Shown: positions 44,559 through 52,720 of the stretch, piece by piece
Layout: every line of letters starts with the position of its first letter
How positions within the stretch are numbered: the first letter of the stretch is position 1
Assembly (NCBI GenBank): GCA_964561455.1
Contig: CAZLPS010000007.1
Location: 33,217-97,216 of the forward strand
Direction: 5' to 3'
DNA length: 64,000 nucleotides
Origin: JABDGR01 sp964561455
Lineage (GTDB): Bacteria > Verrucomicrobiota > Verrucomicrobiia > Opitutales > JABDGR01
Position numbers and translations under genes: made by a program
The notes under the pieces: generated by a model
Seen by the model: the letters and a program-made list of their open reading frames with translations, nothing else
What the model was told of the DNA's origin: nothing
Databases searched by the model: none

Positions 44559-45713
44559 CTAGTCGTCCTGGCGGCGGACTTTGGCCGGGCGCTCGGCGAT
44601 CATGAGGAGAATTTTGAAAAACTCGGCGACGGGATCGCGGGGAACCACTTGCAAGATATGCTCCCGGCCGGCTCGCCCCATTTGCGCCCAATCGCCGCGG
44701 CGCGCCCAGGCGCGTTCGAGGGCTTCGGCGAAACAGGGTACCACGGGTGCCGCGGCAATAAAGCCGGTTTCGCCGTCGGTGCACAACTCCACGCTGCCAC
44801 CGACGTCCGTGACGACGGCCGGGCGGGCGCACGACATGGCTTCAATCAGCGTCAGCGGCAAGCCTTCGCGGCGGGACGCCAGTACGAGCAGCTCGTTCTC
44901 CTTCCAGATATTCTCGACGTTTTCAACTTGGCCGCGGAAATGCACGTTCGGCAGCACGAGCCGGGCCGAGAGTGCACGGAGGATTTGCTCCTGCGGGCCG
45001 GAACCATACAGATTCAATTCGACCGGGCGCCCCCGCCATTCCGGGCGGGCCAGGACTTGGAGGAGAATGTCCTGACCCTTCGCCGCTGGCTCAAGGCGGC
45101 CAACGCAGGCGAGTCGCGCCGTCTCCCGGCCGGCGGGCCAGGGTGGGGCGGCGTCGCGGGAGACGTTGTGGGGGCTCCAGATGATGAGGGCGTTTGGCAG
45201 CCCCACGCCGATCTGGCGCTCGAGCAGCCGCCAATTGTGTTGGGAGACAAAGAAAACCCGCTTTGCCGCCAAGTATGTTTGGGCGTGCGCGCCGGCTTCG
45301 GCGTCGGCAAACCAGAGGGAGTCGTCATTCGAGTGGACGACGATCGCGTAAGGGATTTTCGCGGTCAGGCAAAACTGGCGCCACGGCAGACCATCAGCGA
45401 TGCTACCCTGGGAAATGACGACGAAGTCGGGTTGCTTCTCCCGCAGCCAAATCTCATCGGGGTCCCGCCGTGGCTGGCCGGTGAGCCGCGTGCGGAGCGC
45501 GCTGACCAGCGGCCGGCGCGGGCGATGGCGGACGCGAAGGTCAATGCCCTTGCGCACGACGGCGTCCAGTTTGGGTGGGCGCGGGCCGTTGTCCTCCACG
45601 AGAGCGGAGACGGTGTGGGCGGCGTCGCGAAGGCAAACTGCGGTCTGACTCCATAATTCCTCGCTACCGCCCCAGGCATAGCCGGTCATGGTGGAAATGA
45701 AAACGAAGCGCAT
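44559..45713 (-). CDS. Glycosyltransferase family 4
   Basis: The 384-residue protein has an N-terminus MRFVFISTMTGYAWGGSEEL with the GT4 acceptor loop, ARLACVGRLEPAAKGQDILL in the donor domain, and the E-x7-E motif EGLPLTLIEAMSCA. It is separated from the downstream GT2 by 39 bp and from the upstream small membrane protein by 50 bp, without overlaps. Confidence 0.87.
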   Translation of the reverse strand: MRFVFISTMTGYAWGGSEELWSQTAVCLRDAAHTVSALVEDNGPRPPKLDAVVRKGIDLRVRHRPRRPLVSALRTRLTGQPRRDPDEIWLREKQPDFVVISQGSIADGLPWRQFCLTAKIPYAIVVHSNDDSLWFADAEAGAHAQTYLAAKRVFFVSQHNWRLLERQIGVGLPNALIIWSPHNVSRDAAPPWPAGRETARLACVGRLEPAAKGQDILLQVLARPEWRGRPVELNLYGSGPQEQILRALSARLVLPNVHFRGQVENVENIWKENELLVLASRREGLPLTLIEAMSCARPAVVTDVGGSVELCTDGETGFIAAAPVVPCFAEALERAWARRGDWAQMGRAGREHILQVVPRDPVAEFFKILLMIAERPAKVRRQDD

Positions 45714-45763
45714 TTTTTAAGAGTATATTTGTGCTCGGTCTTCTGGCGCTGGTGCGAGGCAAC

Positions 45764-46027
45764 CTACGGTTTCAAATTTGACCGGAGCTTGCCGAAGCGC
45801 CGGCTCTGCCAGTAGAAGATGAAGGCACTGATAAAGCAGCCCGTGGCGCCAAGGACGCGCAAGGACATGGGTGCAGCGGAGAAGAGGCTGAAGAAAGCGA
45901 CCGCCACCAACAGGTAGATTAAGGACAACCGGAGGTAAATCCGTTGGGCGCGCCGGGCGAGGGCGGCATCGCTCTCCTGCGATTGCCAGCGCTGCCGTTG
46001 TTTTTCAAGTAGGGATGGTTTCTTCAT
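45764..46027 (-). CDS. Small two-helix membrane protein
   Basis: The 87-residue protein has a basic N-terminal helix (MKKPSLLEKQRQRWQSQESD) and two membrane segments at about residues 33-52 and 55-74, ending in a basic tail. No domain is recognised. The ATG is supported by the natural boundary and the lysine-rich start. Its place at the upstream end of the central part of the operon suggests a membrane role in polysaccharide handling, but this is speculation. Confidence 0.6.
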   Translation of the reverse strand: MKKPSLLEKQRQRWQSQESDAALARRAQRIYLRLSLIYLLVAVAFFSLFSAAPMSLRVLGATGCFISAFIFYWQSRRFGKLRSNLKP

Positions 46028-46144
46028 AAGATGGTTCGTGCGGTTTGCGGCTGGCGCGGCCGGAATCGAGTGTGTGCGCGTCCGATAGGGCGCCGCGGCG
46101 GGCTTGGTTCTGGTCCGTTGCCGGGTACACGACGTTGAGGAGGA

Positions 46145-46173
46145 TTGACAGCGGAGTCACGCACCAATGAAAT
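46145..46173 (+). promoter_or_regulatory. Candidate promoter for the plus-strand acetyltransferase
   Basis: TTGACA at 46145-46150 is followed after 17 bp by TGAAAT (46168-46173), a 4-of-6 match to the -10 consensus. It would start a leader of about 115 nt before the acetyltransferase at 46295. A 38-codon frame (46167-46283) starts inside this -10 and is probably not translated. The 267-bp region from 46028 to 46294 holds no other feature. Confidence 0.4.
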
Positions 46174-46294
46174 TCATGGGAACACTGAGTGTTTTGCGAC
46201 TAAGTGCCAATTTCTCGGAATTCAGCTTCCTGTGCCTTGCCGCGACCTCTTCATGGATTGACGGAAAAAAGTCAGACCGATAGGCTCTCAGGTT

Positions 46295-46852
46295 ATGTTA
46301 ACTCCCGGCCAACTTTTGCGATATCTGCGTTTTCGCGTCCTGCGTAAGGCCAATGTCCGCCTGCCGAACCTCAGCGTGGGCATCGGAATTACCACCCGAA
46401 TAGAGACCGATCAAGCCGGCGAGGTCATTTTTAAGGGGCGGGCGATTCTGTCGACCTATACAAAAATTGTGGCCCATTCCAACCCTGAGAGAGCCGGTCG
46501 GGTTATTTTTGAGGATAATGTTCATCTCGGCGACTACAGCTTGATTTTGGCCAATGGTTGTGACGTCACGATTGGCGAGCAGACGATCATCGCCCAATTT
46601 GTAAAAATCATCGCGATCAACCACAGCTTTATGGATCGGAATATCTTGATCCGAAATCAAGGGATTGACCGAATCAAGGCAGGTATTGCTATTGGAGCGG
46701 ACTGCTGGCTGGGAGCCGGTTCCTGCATCTTGCCCGGAGTAACTCTGGGAGACGGCGTGGTGGTGGGAGCGATGTCTGTGGTTACCCACGATGTCGCCCC
46801 CTACCAGGTGGTCGCAGGCAACCCAGCTCGGGTTATCAAGGAACGCCGTTGA
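46295..46852 (+). CDS. LbH-fold acetyltransferase (WbbJ/serine acetyltransferase-like)
   Basis: The 185-residue protein shows hexapeptide beta-helix turns (VIFEDNVHLGDYSLILANGC; GADCWLGAGSCILPGVTLG; DGVVVGAMSVVTHDVAPY) and the family's active-site histidine in KIIAINHSFMD. It would acetylate a sugar. It is the only plus-strand gene within the 21-56 kb polysaccharide region and thus interrupts the operon's direction. An AGG lies 5 bp before its ATG, giving a short Shine-Dalgarno. Confidence 0.83.
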   Translation: MLTPGQLLRYLRFRVLRKANVRLPNLSVGIGITTRIETDQAGEVIFKGRAILSTYTKIVAHSNPERAGRVIFEDNVHLGDYSLILANGCDVTIGEQTIIAQFVKIIAINHSFMDRNILIRNQGIDRIKAGIAIGADCWLGAGSCILPGVTLGDGVVVGAMSVVTHDVAPYQVVAGNPARVIKERR

Positions 46853-47169
46853 ATTGAAACGCTTAGCGTACACGCCTGCCTCAGTCTTCCATGAGCGTGG
46901 TGGCCATACTTTGGCCCTGTTTCGTGGCGTGTGTCCCAAGGCGTTACTCTGGGGACCTCGAATGCCAACCCGGAGCGCCCTGAAAGGGCGCGCCAACCTT
47001 ATGTTGTGTCCAAGCATGGGTTGTTCCTGATTCCCGACTTCCTGCGCTCCTCCGCAGTGCTTCAACTCGAAACTCGAAACTTAAAACTCTAAACCAATTA
47101 CGCTCCTTGGAGCTTGTCGAACAGGCGATGGAGGAAGGGGAAACGCCTCGTGCGGTTGATGGTGTATAC
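46853..47169. repeat. Intergenic region with palindrome and ten-unit heptad array
   Basis: The 317-bp gap holds no gene. A perfect 7-bp hairpin (GCGCCCT GAA AGGGCGC) lies at 46975-46991. Phased 7-bp units at 47025-47094 include TCCTGAT, TCCCGAC, TTCCTGC, CTTCAAC, TCGAAAC, TCGAAAC, TTAAAAC and TCTAAAC. No U-run follows the hairpin, so terminator function is doubtful. Confidence 0.75.
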
Positions 47170-48243
47170 TTAGGTTGTTTGCGCGAGGTTTGGAGGCGCA
47201 TGCCGAAGAGCATTTCGCCTAACCATCTTTCGGTATGGAAAGTCAACAAGAAACAATGAGAGAACGGCGAAGACCATTACGACACCGAAACATTCCCAAG
47301 TGTGATACCAGCGCAAGAAATATGTGCATATAAAAAAAATTGGGTCATGGAATAGGTAAAGAGGGTAGCTTAAATCGCCAAGGAATAAGAATAGCGCAAC
47401 GACCCTCGTCGAAAGCCTGGGCAACGCACTCATACTCAATGCCCAGAAGGCAAACAGTACCGGCCATACCCAAGCGTACCTATAATAATCATAACGTGCG
47501 TTGAAAATCAGTGGCACGGCTGTTACTATTAAAAGCAGGCGAACGGGCCAAATAAGCCCGTATCTGTACCAAATGAAGCCTATTAGCCAAAATCCAAGCA
47601 TATAAGCAAAATTTGAAACTGGAATTTCTTCAGTTAATCCGAATTTATTATGAAAGAAGAAGAAGGTCATTGAGAATGCTACAATAGCTCCTAGGGCCTT
47701 GGCATTCATCTTCAAGAAGAAAACGGCAAGAGCGTAGCAAGCGCATTCGATCGACAAACTCCACAGCGCGAGGTTAGAACCTATGGTATCGATACCGAAT
47801 TGTTGCAATAGAAGCAAGTTACCAACGAAGGTGACAAAAGACAGTGACCCCATTTCCTTACCGATAAGAAAATAGGAAAGCCCGGCTAGGATGACCGCTA
47901 TCATATAGAGCGGGTAGATCCGGTTGAACCGTCTTGTGTAAAACCCGCGTACATTCAGGGTGATTGAATGGCCTATAGAGAAGCCGGAAATCAGGAAGAA
48001 GACTACTACAGGGGAAAAGCCACCAGCAAATGTCAGGAAGTTTAGTGCAGGTGTTCTTTTGAAACTATTATTCCAGTGATACGCCATTACCACCATAGCC
48101 ATTAAAAATCTCCAAACTGCCAAGTAAGCCCAATCGACCTCGGTCGGCGAGGAGCGAGATTTCGGTGCCGTGAATAGTTTTGTTTTCAAGATTAAATGGT
48201 TGAAATTGTTGCCTTTAGGGCGGGTGGGAAAGATGACGGGCAA
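47170..48243 (-). CDS. Acyltransferase family 3 membrane protein
   Basis: The 357-residue protein has about ten hydrophobic helices. It has the acyltransferase 3 start (VDWAYLAVWRFLMAMVVMAYHWNNS) with the catalytic-region histidine H(W), and LISGFSIGHSI. It would move acyl groups onto exported sugar at the membrane. Base composition is clearly lower in GC than the flanking genes, and the C-terminus is short of acidic residues. This suggests relatively recent acquisition. It sits immediately downstream of the truncated wzt. Confidence 0.85.
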   Translation of the reverse strand: MPVIFPTRPKGNNFNHLILKTKLFTAPKSRSSPTEVDWAYLAVWRFLMAMVVMAYHWNNSFKRTPALNFLTFAGGFSPVVVFFLISGFSIGHSITLNVRGFYTRRFNRIYPLYMIAVILAGLSYFLIGKEMGSLSFVTFVGNLLLLQQFGIDTIGSNLALWSLSIECACYALAVFFLKMNAKALGAIVAFSMTFFFFHNKFGLTEEIPVSNFAYMLGFWLIGFIWYRYGLIWPVRLLLIVTAVPLIFNARYDYYRYAWVWPVLFAFWALSMSALPRLSTRVVALFLFLGDLSYPLYLFHDPIFFICTYFLRWYHTWECFGVVMVFAVLSLFLVDFPYRKMVRRNALRHAPPNLAQTT

Positions 48244-48442
48244 TATGAGTTAGCGTGAATATCCGGCATCCAGTATTCCAGCTATGAGAGTGAATCAAGC
48301 GAAGCGATTGAATTTGGCTGAGAAGGAGATGACGAAGTTCCAAGATCTTCCAGTTCCAAAGTGGCGTTGGCGAGCGACGCCCTTACAGATTTCAGTGAGA
48401 TAGAGGGTGTCATTTACGGCCATTCGAATCTCATACCACCAG
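48244..48442. other. Junction between acyltransferase gene and truncated wzt
   Basis: This 199-bp stretch holds no convincing gene. Short frames on both strands (48284-48406 plus; 48295-48555 minus) have no recognisable domain. It probably represents the scar of the event that removed the 3' part of the wzt copy. Confidence 0.4.
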
Positions 48443-48886
48443 CTACCCCACTTCCAACTGGCTGGGTTTCGCGAGTCTGCTCCGGGCGGCGGCGACGACA
48501 TCCGACACCGATATGTTACCGAGGCAGGCGCGGTCAACTTCAAGGAGGGACGCAAGGCGTCCGTGGATCTCGGCGATTCCCCGCGTCGGGGGCATGATGC
48601 GGGAAAGGATCTTTAAAAGGGTGGACTTGCCGGCACCGTTGCGCCCGATGAGGCCGACGACCTCGCCGGGCTGAACCTCAAAGGAAACGTCGCGGAGCGC
48701 CCACAGGATGTCGGCTGATGTTTCGGCGTCGTCGAAGTGGGAAAGGGCGCGAAGTTTTCGGAAATTGCGGATGGGCGCAGAGGCGAAGCGGGCGGCGGCT
48801 TGAAAGAGCGTCTGCGGGCGCTCCTCCTTTTTTCCCAGACGGTAGATCTTGGAAATGTTCGAAACCCGGATGGCGGGAGTGGACAC
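48443..48886 (-). pseudogene. Truncated Wzt-type ABC ATPase (N-terminal half only)
   Basis: From a GTG at 48886 (STPAIRVSNISKIYRLGKKE) the frame follows the intact Wzt at 54628-55896 closely through Walker A (GRNGAGKST) and LKILSRIMPPTRG up to GRLASLLEV. It then diverges into an unrelated tail (DRACLGNISVSDVVAAARS) and stops. The ABC signature, Walker B and carbohydrate-binding domain are all missing, so it cannot be a functional ATPase. The longer upstream frame to 48943 may include the natural start. It lies in the place where a wzt gene paired with wzm would be expected. Confidence 0.85.
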
Positions 48887-48991
48887 GGAATTGAGAATGG
48901 GAATCGGGGCTTTTTGAAAACGGATTCTGCGGCAGGCGCTCATCAGCCTGGTGGCCAGCCTCCCCGGAAGCCGGCCTCCCTGCTCCAGCCG

Positions 48992-49648
48992 CTAATTCTC
49001 TGTCGGGCTCTTCATATACCATTTGCCGTTGAGGCGGACGAGCATGATGGGCTGCGTAAAAGGCGTGCCGTCCTCGAGCCTGATGGTTTGAAGGTAAGAG
49101 GCTTCGTCGCCAGCGGTGTTGAGGGTGGGCGTTTGGGTGGCGAGATCCTCGTAGGACTTGGCAATAGCCTCATCCAAATCCTTCATCATGGTAATATTCT
49201 TGGGATCGTCGGCGCCGGGCGTGGGGTTTTTCAGTCCCTCCACTTCGGCGGCGCCATTCTTGGCCCAATCGTCCGGCGTCTCGTAAGTTTTCCAGAGGAG
49301 TGGGCGGTCGCCCAACCGGTAGAGGCGGGCGATGTCGGCAAGGGCGGTGTGCAGGTTAGTTTGGGGGTCAGTGGAGTCGCCGGCAGCAGTCGCGGAAGGC
49401 GTTGCCGCGAAGGAGGCGGCCGGCTTGGTCGGGGCGGCAACATTGGCGGGGGCTTCAATCCTCCCCGGTGTGGTGGTAGACTTCGGCAAAGCGGAAACCG
49501 GGGCCTTCGCCGAAGCCTGTGCCGGGATGGGGGCAGCGGGAACGAGGCACCAGATCAAGCCTGCGACAAGGAGCACTGCGGCGGTGCCGAGGAGGACGAG
49601 CCGCAGAATGAGAAATTCGAGAGCGTAATGCCGGCGGGGTTGTGCCAT
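48992..49648 (-). CDS. Hypothetical membrane-anchored protein, KWYMK family, paralogue A
   Basis: The 218-residue protein has one N-terminal membrane helix (about residues 11-37), an alanine/proline/threonine-rich linker (38-90), and a C-terminal domain of about 120 residues ending VRLNGKWYMKSPTEN. The same ending and the motif (A)TQTP..N.AGDEA.Y recur in the neighbouring gene, so the two are paralogues. By the positive-inside pattern the C-terminal domain would be outside the cytoplasm. No known family was recognised. It is co-oriented with wzm upstream. Confidence 0.72.
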   Translation of the reverse strand: MAQPRRHYALEFLILRLVLLGTAAVLLVAGLIWCLVPAAPIPAQASAKAPVSALPKSTTTPGRIEAPANVAAPTKPAASFAATPSATAAGDSTDPQTNLHTALADIARLYRLGDRPLLWKTYETPDDWAKNGAAEVEGLKNPTPGADDPKNITMMKDLDEAIAKSYEDLATQTPTLNTAGDEASYLQTIRLEDGTPFTQPIMLVRLNGKWYMKSPTEN

Positions 49649-49714
49649 GGGGGTAAAATGTCCGGGGTGCCTGCTGTGCCAAAACGTGGGAGAAATATTT
49701 CCGCCGCCGCACTT

Positions 49715-50374
49715 CTACTCCTGCGGCGGATTCTTCATATACCATTTGCCGTTAATTTTGATAAAGACGACGGCGTTGGTGAGAGTTTGACCATTGCCGC
49801 CGTTCATCACGAGCTGGTAAGTCGCTTGGTCTCCGGCATCGTTCATGACCGGTGTTTGCGTGCCGAGCGCCTCCCAATCCCGGGCCATGCTTTCGCGCAA
49901 GACCCGGATTTGCTCCCGGAGTCCCGGATCTTGGGCCGAGAAGGCCTCCACCTTGCTTTGCTCATCGTGAATTTGCTGAACAACCTTCGGATCGAATTCG
50001 GAGGGTGCCACGTAATTTTGGTAAATCTCGAGGCTGTTGCCGGCCAGAAAGAGTCGGCTGATTTCCGGAATCAGCGTCTTGAGTTCCGCCTGGGGATCGG
50101 CGGACTCCGTGGCCGGGGTGGCCGGAACGCCAGTTGCGCCGGCAGCGCCGGCAGGGGTAGCAACGGGGGCTTTCGCTGCTGGCGGTGCCAGTTTGGGCGG
50201 CGCGATCGTGGTCGGACTTGGGCCGGGCGCCGCAGCTGCAGACTTGCCCGGGCCTGGCGCGATGCCGGAATTTTGCCGGGTCGACGGCATTAAATGGTTG
50301 AACAGCCAAATCGCCACGGCCAGAAACACCACGAAGCACGCCAGCCCAAACGGTTGGATTTTTTGCTCGGACAT
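49715..50374 (-). CDS. Hypothetical membrane-anchored protein, KWYMK family, paralogue B
   Basis: The 219-residue protein mirrors paralogue A: short cytoplasmic N-terminus (MSEQKIQPFG), one membrane helix (about 11-30), a Pro/Ala-rich linker, and a C-terminal domain ending FIKINGKWYMKNPPQE, with GTQTPVMNDAGDQATY before it. The domain is longer by a helical insertion (VQQIHDEQSKVEAF region). Another ATG four codons upstream (50386) is possible. Sixty-six bases separate it from paralogue A and 27 bases from the small membrane protein gene upstream. Function unknown. Confidence 0.7.
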   Translation of the reverse strand: MSEQKIQPFGLACFVVFLAVAIWLFNHLMPSTRQNSGIAPGPGKSAAAAPGPSPTTIAPPKLAPPAAKAPVATPAGAAGATGVPATPATESADPQAELKTLIPEISRLFLAGNSLEIYQNYVAPSEFDPKVVQQIHDEQSKVEAFSAQDPGLREQIRVLRESMARDWEALGTQTPVMNDAGDQATYQLVMNGGNGQTLTNAVVFIKINGKWYMKNPPQE

Positions 50375-50401
50375 TTCAGCCTTCAACTTGCATTCGGTTC
50401 A

Positions 50402-50617
50402 TCAATGGGCGGGCACAAACGGATTTTGATTCTGAAGAGATTGCAGGGGGTTGTTTTTGAGCGGGGCGGGCGCGGGCGCGGATGCATCCAGTTCCCGGGT
50501 CGGCGGGAAAAGATACCACGCCAGCCCGACGATAACCAGCACGGCGGCAACCGCCAGCAGCACCAGGCTCGATTTCTTCGGCGCCGGCAGGGCGGATTCT
50601 GGGAAGGGGGCATGCAT
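50402..50617 (-). CDS. Small single-helix membrane protein
   Basis: The 71-residue protein (MHAPFPESALPAPKKSSLVL) has one hydrophobic helix (about residues 19-37) and a Pro/Ala-rich C-terminal part that resembles the linkers of the two KWYMK paralogues. A longer frame to 50659 would run through the 7-bp array just upstream, so the ATG at 50617 is preferred. It may be a truncated third member or an accessory subunit of the same module. Confidence 0.55.
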   Translation of the reverse strand: MHAPFPESALPAPKKSSLVLLAVAAVLVIVGLAWYLFPPTRELDASAPAPAPLKNNPLQSLQNQNPFVPAH

Positions 50618-50652
50618 GAGTTTCGAGTTTTGAGTCTTGAGTTTCGGGCTTC
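50618..50652. repeat. Heptad array, five units
   Basis: Five in-register units (GAGTTTC, GAGTTTT, GAGTCTT, GAGTTTC, GGGCTTC) begin at the base next to the start codon of the small membrane protein on the opposite strand. The array therefore lies where a ribosome-binding site for that gene would be. Confidence 0.75.
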
Positions 50653-50761
50653 CATCCAAATTCGCCGAAAATCGGGATTGGGGAGCCCGGGGCGCAACTA
50701 TAAAAACCGCCGGAGGGATTTAGTTGCTGGTTTTATGGGTTTGGACGGGATGCTCAATTCA

Positions 50762-51628
50762 TTACGCCACGTCGGCCACCAGATTCTCGGCCCGCCGGAA
50801 ACACCAGATGCCGCCCACCAACCCGATGATCGAAACCGTCGCGCCCATCGCCAGGTGGCCATAGGAGATTTGCAGTGGACTTTCCGTTTGGTGGAACAGC
50901 GCGGCGCGCAAGGTTTCAATTGCGCCGGACAGGGGATTCAAGAAATAGAGCGTCCGCCAAATCCCGGAAATTCGATCGGAGGTCGATGAGTACATGATCG
51001 GGCTCGCATACATTAACAACTGCAGCAGCAGCCCCTGACCCACGCGCACATCCCGGAATTGCACCGACAGCGCCGCCAACCACAGGCCCAGCGCCAGCGC
51101 CGCCAGCGTGACGACCCCGAGGGCCAACGGCACGGCCCAGAGGGCAGCCAACTGGATATGACAACCCGCCCGGAGCAGCGCCCCGTGCCCGGCCACCAGC
51201 GCGACCACCAGCAGGCCCAGCATGATCAGCAGATCGAACAACCGGCAGACCGTGCCCGCCAGCGGCAGGATCAAGCGCGGGAAATAGACTTTGGTGATCA
51301 CGCCCATGTTCGCCGCCAGACAGTTGCCCACCTCGCTCGTCGCGCTTTGAAAAAACGTCCACAGCACCACCGCCGCCAGCGACCAAATGGGGTAGGGCAC
51401 CCCGTCCGATTTCGCGCCGACGAGTTCCCCAAACACGAGGGTGAGAACTCCCGTCGTAAAGAGCGGCTGAATGACCGCCCAACCCAAGCCCAGGATGGAT
51501 TGGGAGTAGCGCGTCTTCAGGTCCCGCCGGATGATAAACCCGGCGAGATCCCGCGACGCCCAGAGTTCACGCCATTCGGCCAGCGAGGCCAGGCCGCGCG
51601 GGGAAATGAGGATGACGGGGGAAGACAC
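50762..51628 (-). CDS. wzm: Wzm-type ABC exporter permease
   Basis: The 288-residue permease has an N-terminal amphipathic helix (LAEWRELWASRDLAGFIIRR), six predicted helices, and the ABC-2 pattern DLKTRYSQSILGLGWAVIQPL typical of polysaccharide exporters (Wzm/KpsM/TagG type). It would form the channel for the finished polysaccharide across the inner membrane with an ATPase, here most plausibly the intact Wzt at 54628-55896, because the neighbouring ATPase copy is truncated. A 494-502 bp leader with repeats separates it from the antiterminator gene upstream. Confidence 0.87.
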   Translation of the reverse strand: MSSPVILISPRGLASLAEWRELWASRDLAGFIIRRDLKTRYSQSILGLGWAVIQPLFTTGVLTLVFGELVGAKSDGVPYPIWSLAAVVLWTFFQSATSEVGNCLAANMGVITKVYFPRLILPLAGTVCRLFDLLIMLGLLVVALVAGHGALLRAGCHIQLAALWAVPLALGVVTLAALALGLWLAALSVQFRDVRVGQGLLLQLLMYASPIMYSSTSDRISGIWRTLYFLNPLSGAIETLRAALFHQTESPLQISYGHLAMGATVSIIGLVGGIWCFRRAENLVADVA

Positions 51629-52130
51629 AGAACTTAGGAATTAAGAATTAAGAATGCAGAATTAAGAAGTCAGGCATGGGCCCACGAACAGAAATGAAGG
51701 TAATGGGGAACTGAATCTTAAATATTGAATGACGCATGGCCAAAAGTGCTTTGGTGTCGGGTGGGTTGGTGACTGGACGGCAAATGGCGCTCTTGCCCTA
51801 TTGTTATATTGTTTGGCCCAAATGCCAGCTTCGAGTTTTCAACTTCGAGCCCCACGGTGTTTGACTCCCCGCTCCCTGCTTCCCACGCTGCCGCCCTTGG
51901 CCGCTGGCTGGAGATTCTCCGGCCAAGCCTTCATTCAACTGTTCGGACCCGGGGACTGGGTCGGCAAGGTGCTTAGGCCGCTGCACCAGCGCGCCTCAGG
52001 CGCACCGGCGGCGGAAAAGGGGGGCGGAGCGGGCGCAGCAAGTCTGCGCCCCTACGGGGGGAGACCGGTGAGGCGGTAGGGGCGCAGTCTTGCTGCGCCC
52101 GTCGTTCAAATGGATTGCAGGTGGTAAAAT
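51629..52130. repeat. Long intergenic leader with heptad arrays and nested palindromes
   Basis: No gene is seen in these 502 bp, which lie between the NusG-like gene and wzm. Phased 7-bp units (GGAATTA, AGAATTA, AGAATGC, AGAATTA) occur at 51637-51671. Another set (CAGCTTC GAGTTTT CAACTTC and CTCCCCG CTCCCTG) spans 51826-51892. Two 25-bp hairpins with head GTAGGGGCGCAG, inverted relative to each other with one mismatch, lie at 52031-52055 and 52076-52100. No ops-type pause element is evident on the coding strand. Confidence 0.75.
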
Positions 52131-52703
52131 TCATCGGGTGGCGGCGATTGACAGTGGGTGCGCATGGCGCTGCTCGAGATCCTCCAGCGGGATTTCGACC
52201 TTGTTCTCCTGCCCCAGGAGTTCCAGTAAGATCTGCACCCGCTGTCGGGCCGGCACCAAACCAGCCACTTTTCCGGACGTCCCGCGGAAAATTCCCGATA
52301 TCACCTTGACGTTTTCGCCCAGCTTCCACGGCTCCGGCGGCAATTCCAGCACCGAGCTGGCCGCAAGCGAGCGGAGCGCCACAATAATACCCTCGGGCAC
52401 CGGCGCAAATTCGCGTCCCTGTCGTACAATGTACGAGACGCCGCGGGCATAACGCACCGCCCGGATCTTTCGGGCGGGGGCAAATTTCACAAAAAGATAT
52501 CCGGGAAACAGCGCCTCGGTGACCGCCCGGGGCCCGTGCGCCAGCGCCCGCTGGTAGCGCACCCGCGGAAAGAACGCCTCGATCTCCGGCAGCGCAAGGA
52601 GCGCACCGTAGGCGATGTTCTCCCGCTTGGGTTGCGTTTTGGCGCAATACCATTGGATTTCCGAAGATAATATCGGGACGTCGGGGCTGGTGCGGGTGGC
52701 CAT
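52131..52703 (-). CDS. NusG/RfaH-like transcription antitermination protein
   Basis: The 190-residue protein has an NGN domain (IQWYCAKTQPKRENIAYGAL at residues 16-35, then FPGYLFVKF near 85) and a C-terminal KOW segment (VKVISGIFRGTSGKVAGLVP). Paralogous NusG proteins of the UpxY/RfaH type load onto RNA polymerase at specific sites and prevent early termination in long polysaccharide operons. Here it is at the head of a 31-kb minus-strand operon and 17 bp downstream of a regulator gene. The ATG at 52703 is chosen because the longer frame starts in the regulator's coding region. Confidence 0.86.
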   Translation of the reverse strand: MATRTSPDVPILSSEIQWYCAKTQPKRENIAYGALLALPEIEAFFPRVRYQRALAHGPRAVTEALFPGYLFVKFAPARKIRAVRYARGVSYIVRQGREFAPVPEGIIVALRSLAASSVLELPPEPWKLGENVKVISGIFRGTSGKVAGLVPARQRVQILLELLGQENKVEIPLEDLEQRHAHPLSIAATR

Positions 52704-52720
52704 GCAAGGGTTGGGGTAAA

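Noticed and set aside
48295..48555. 86-codon minus-strand frame overlapping the truncated wzt
   Set aside because: It is antisense-free but frame-shifted relative to the wzt remnant, and shows no homology or signal.
52072..52079. GGCGGTAG resembling an RfaH ops element
   Set aside because: It is on the plus strand, opposite to the operon, and lies within a REP-like palindrome, so it cannot be an ops site for the minus-strand transcript.
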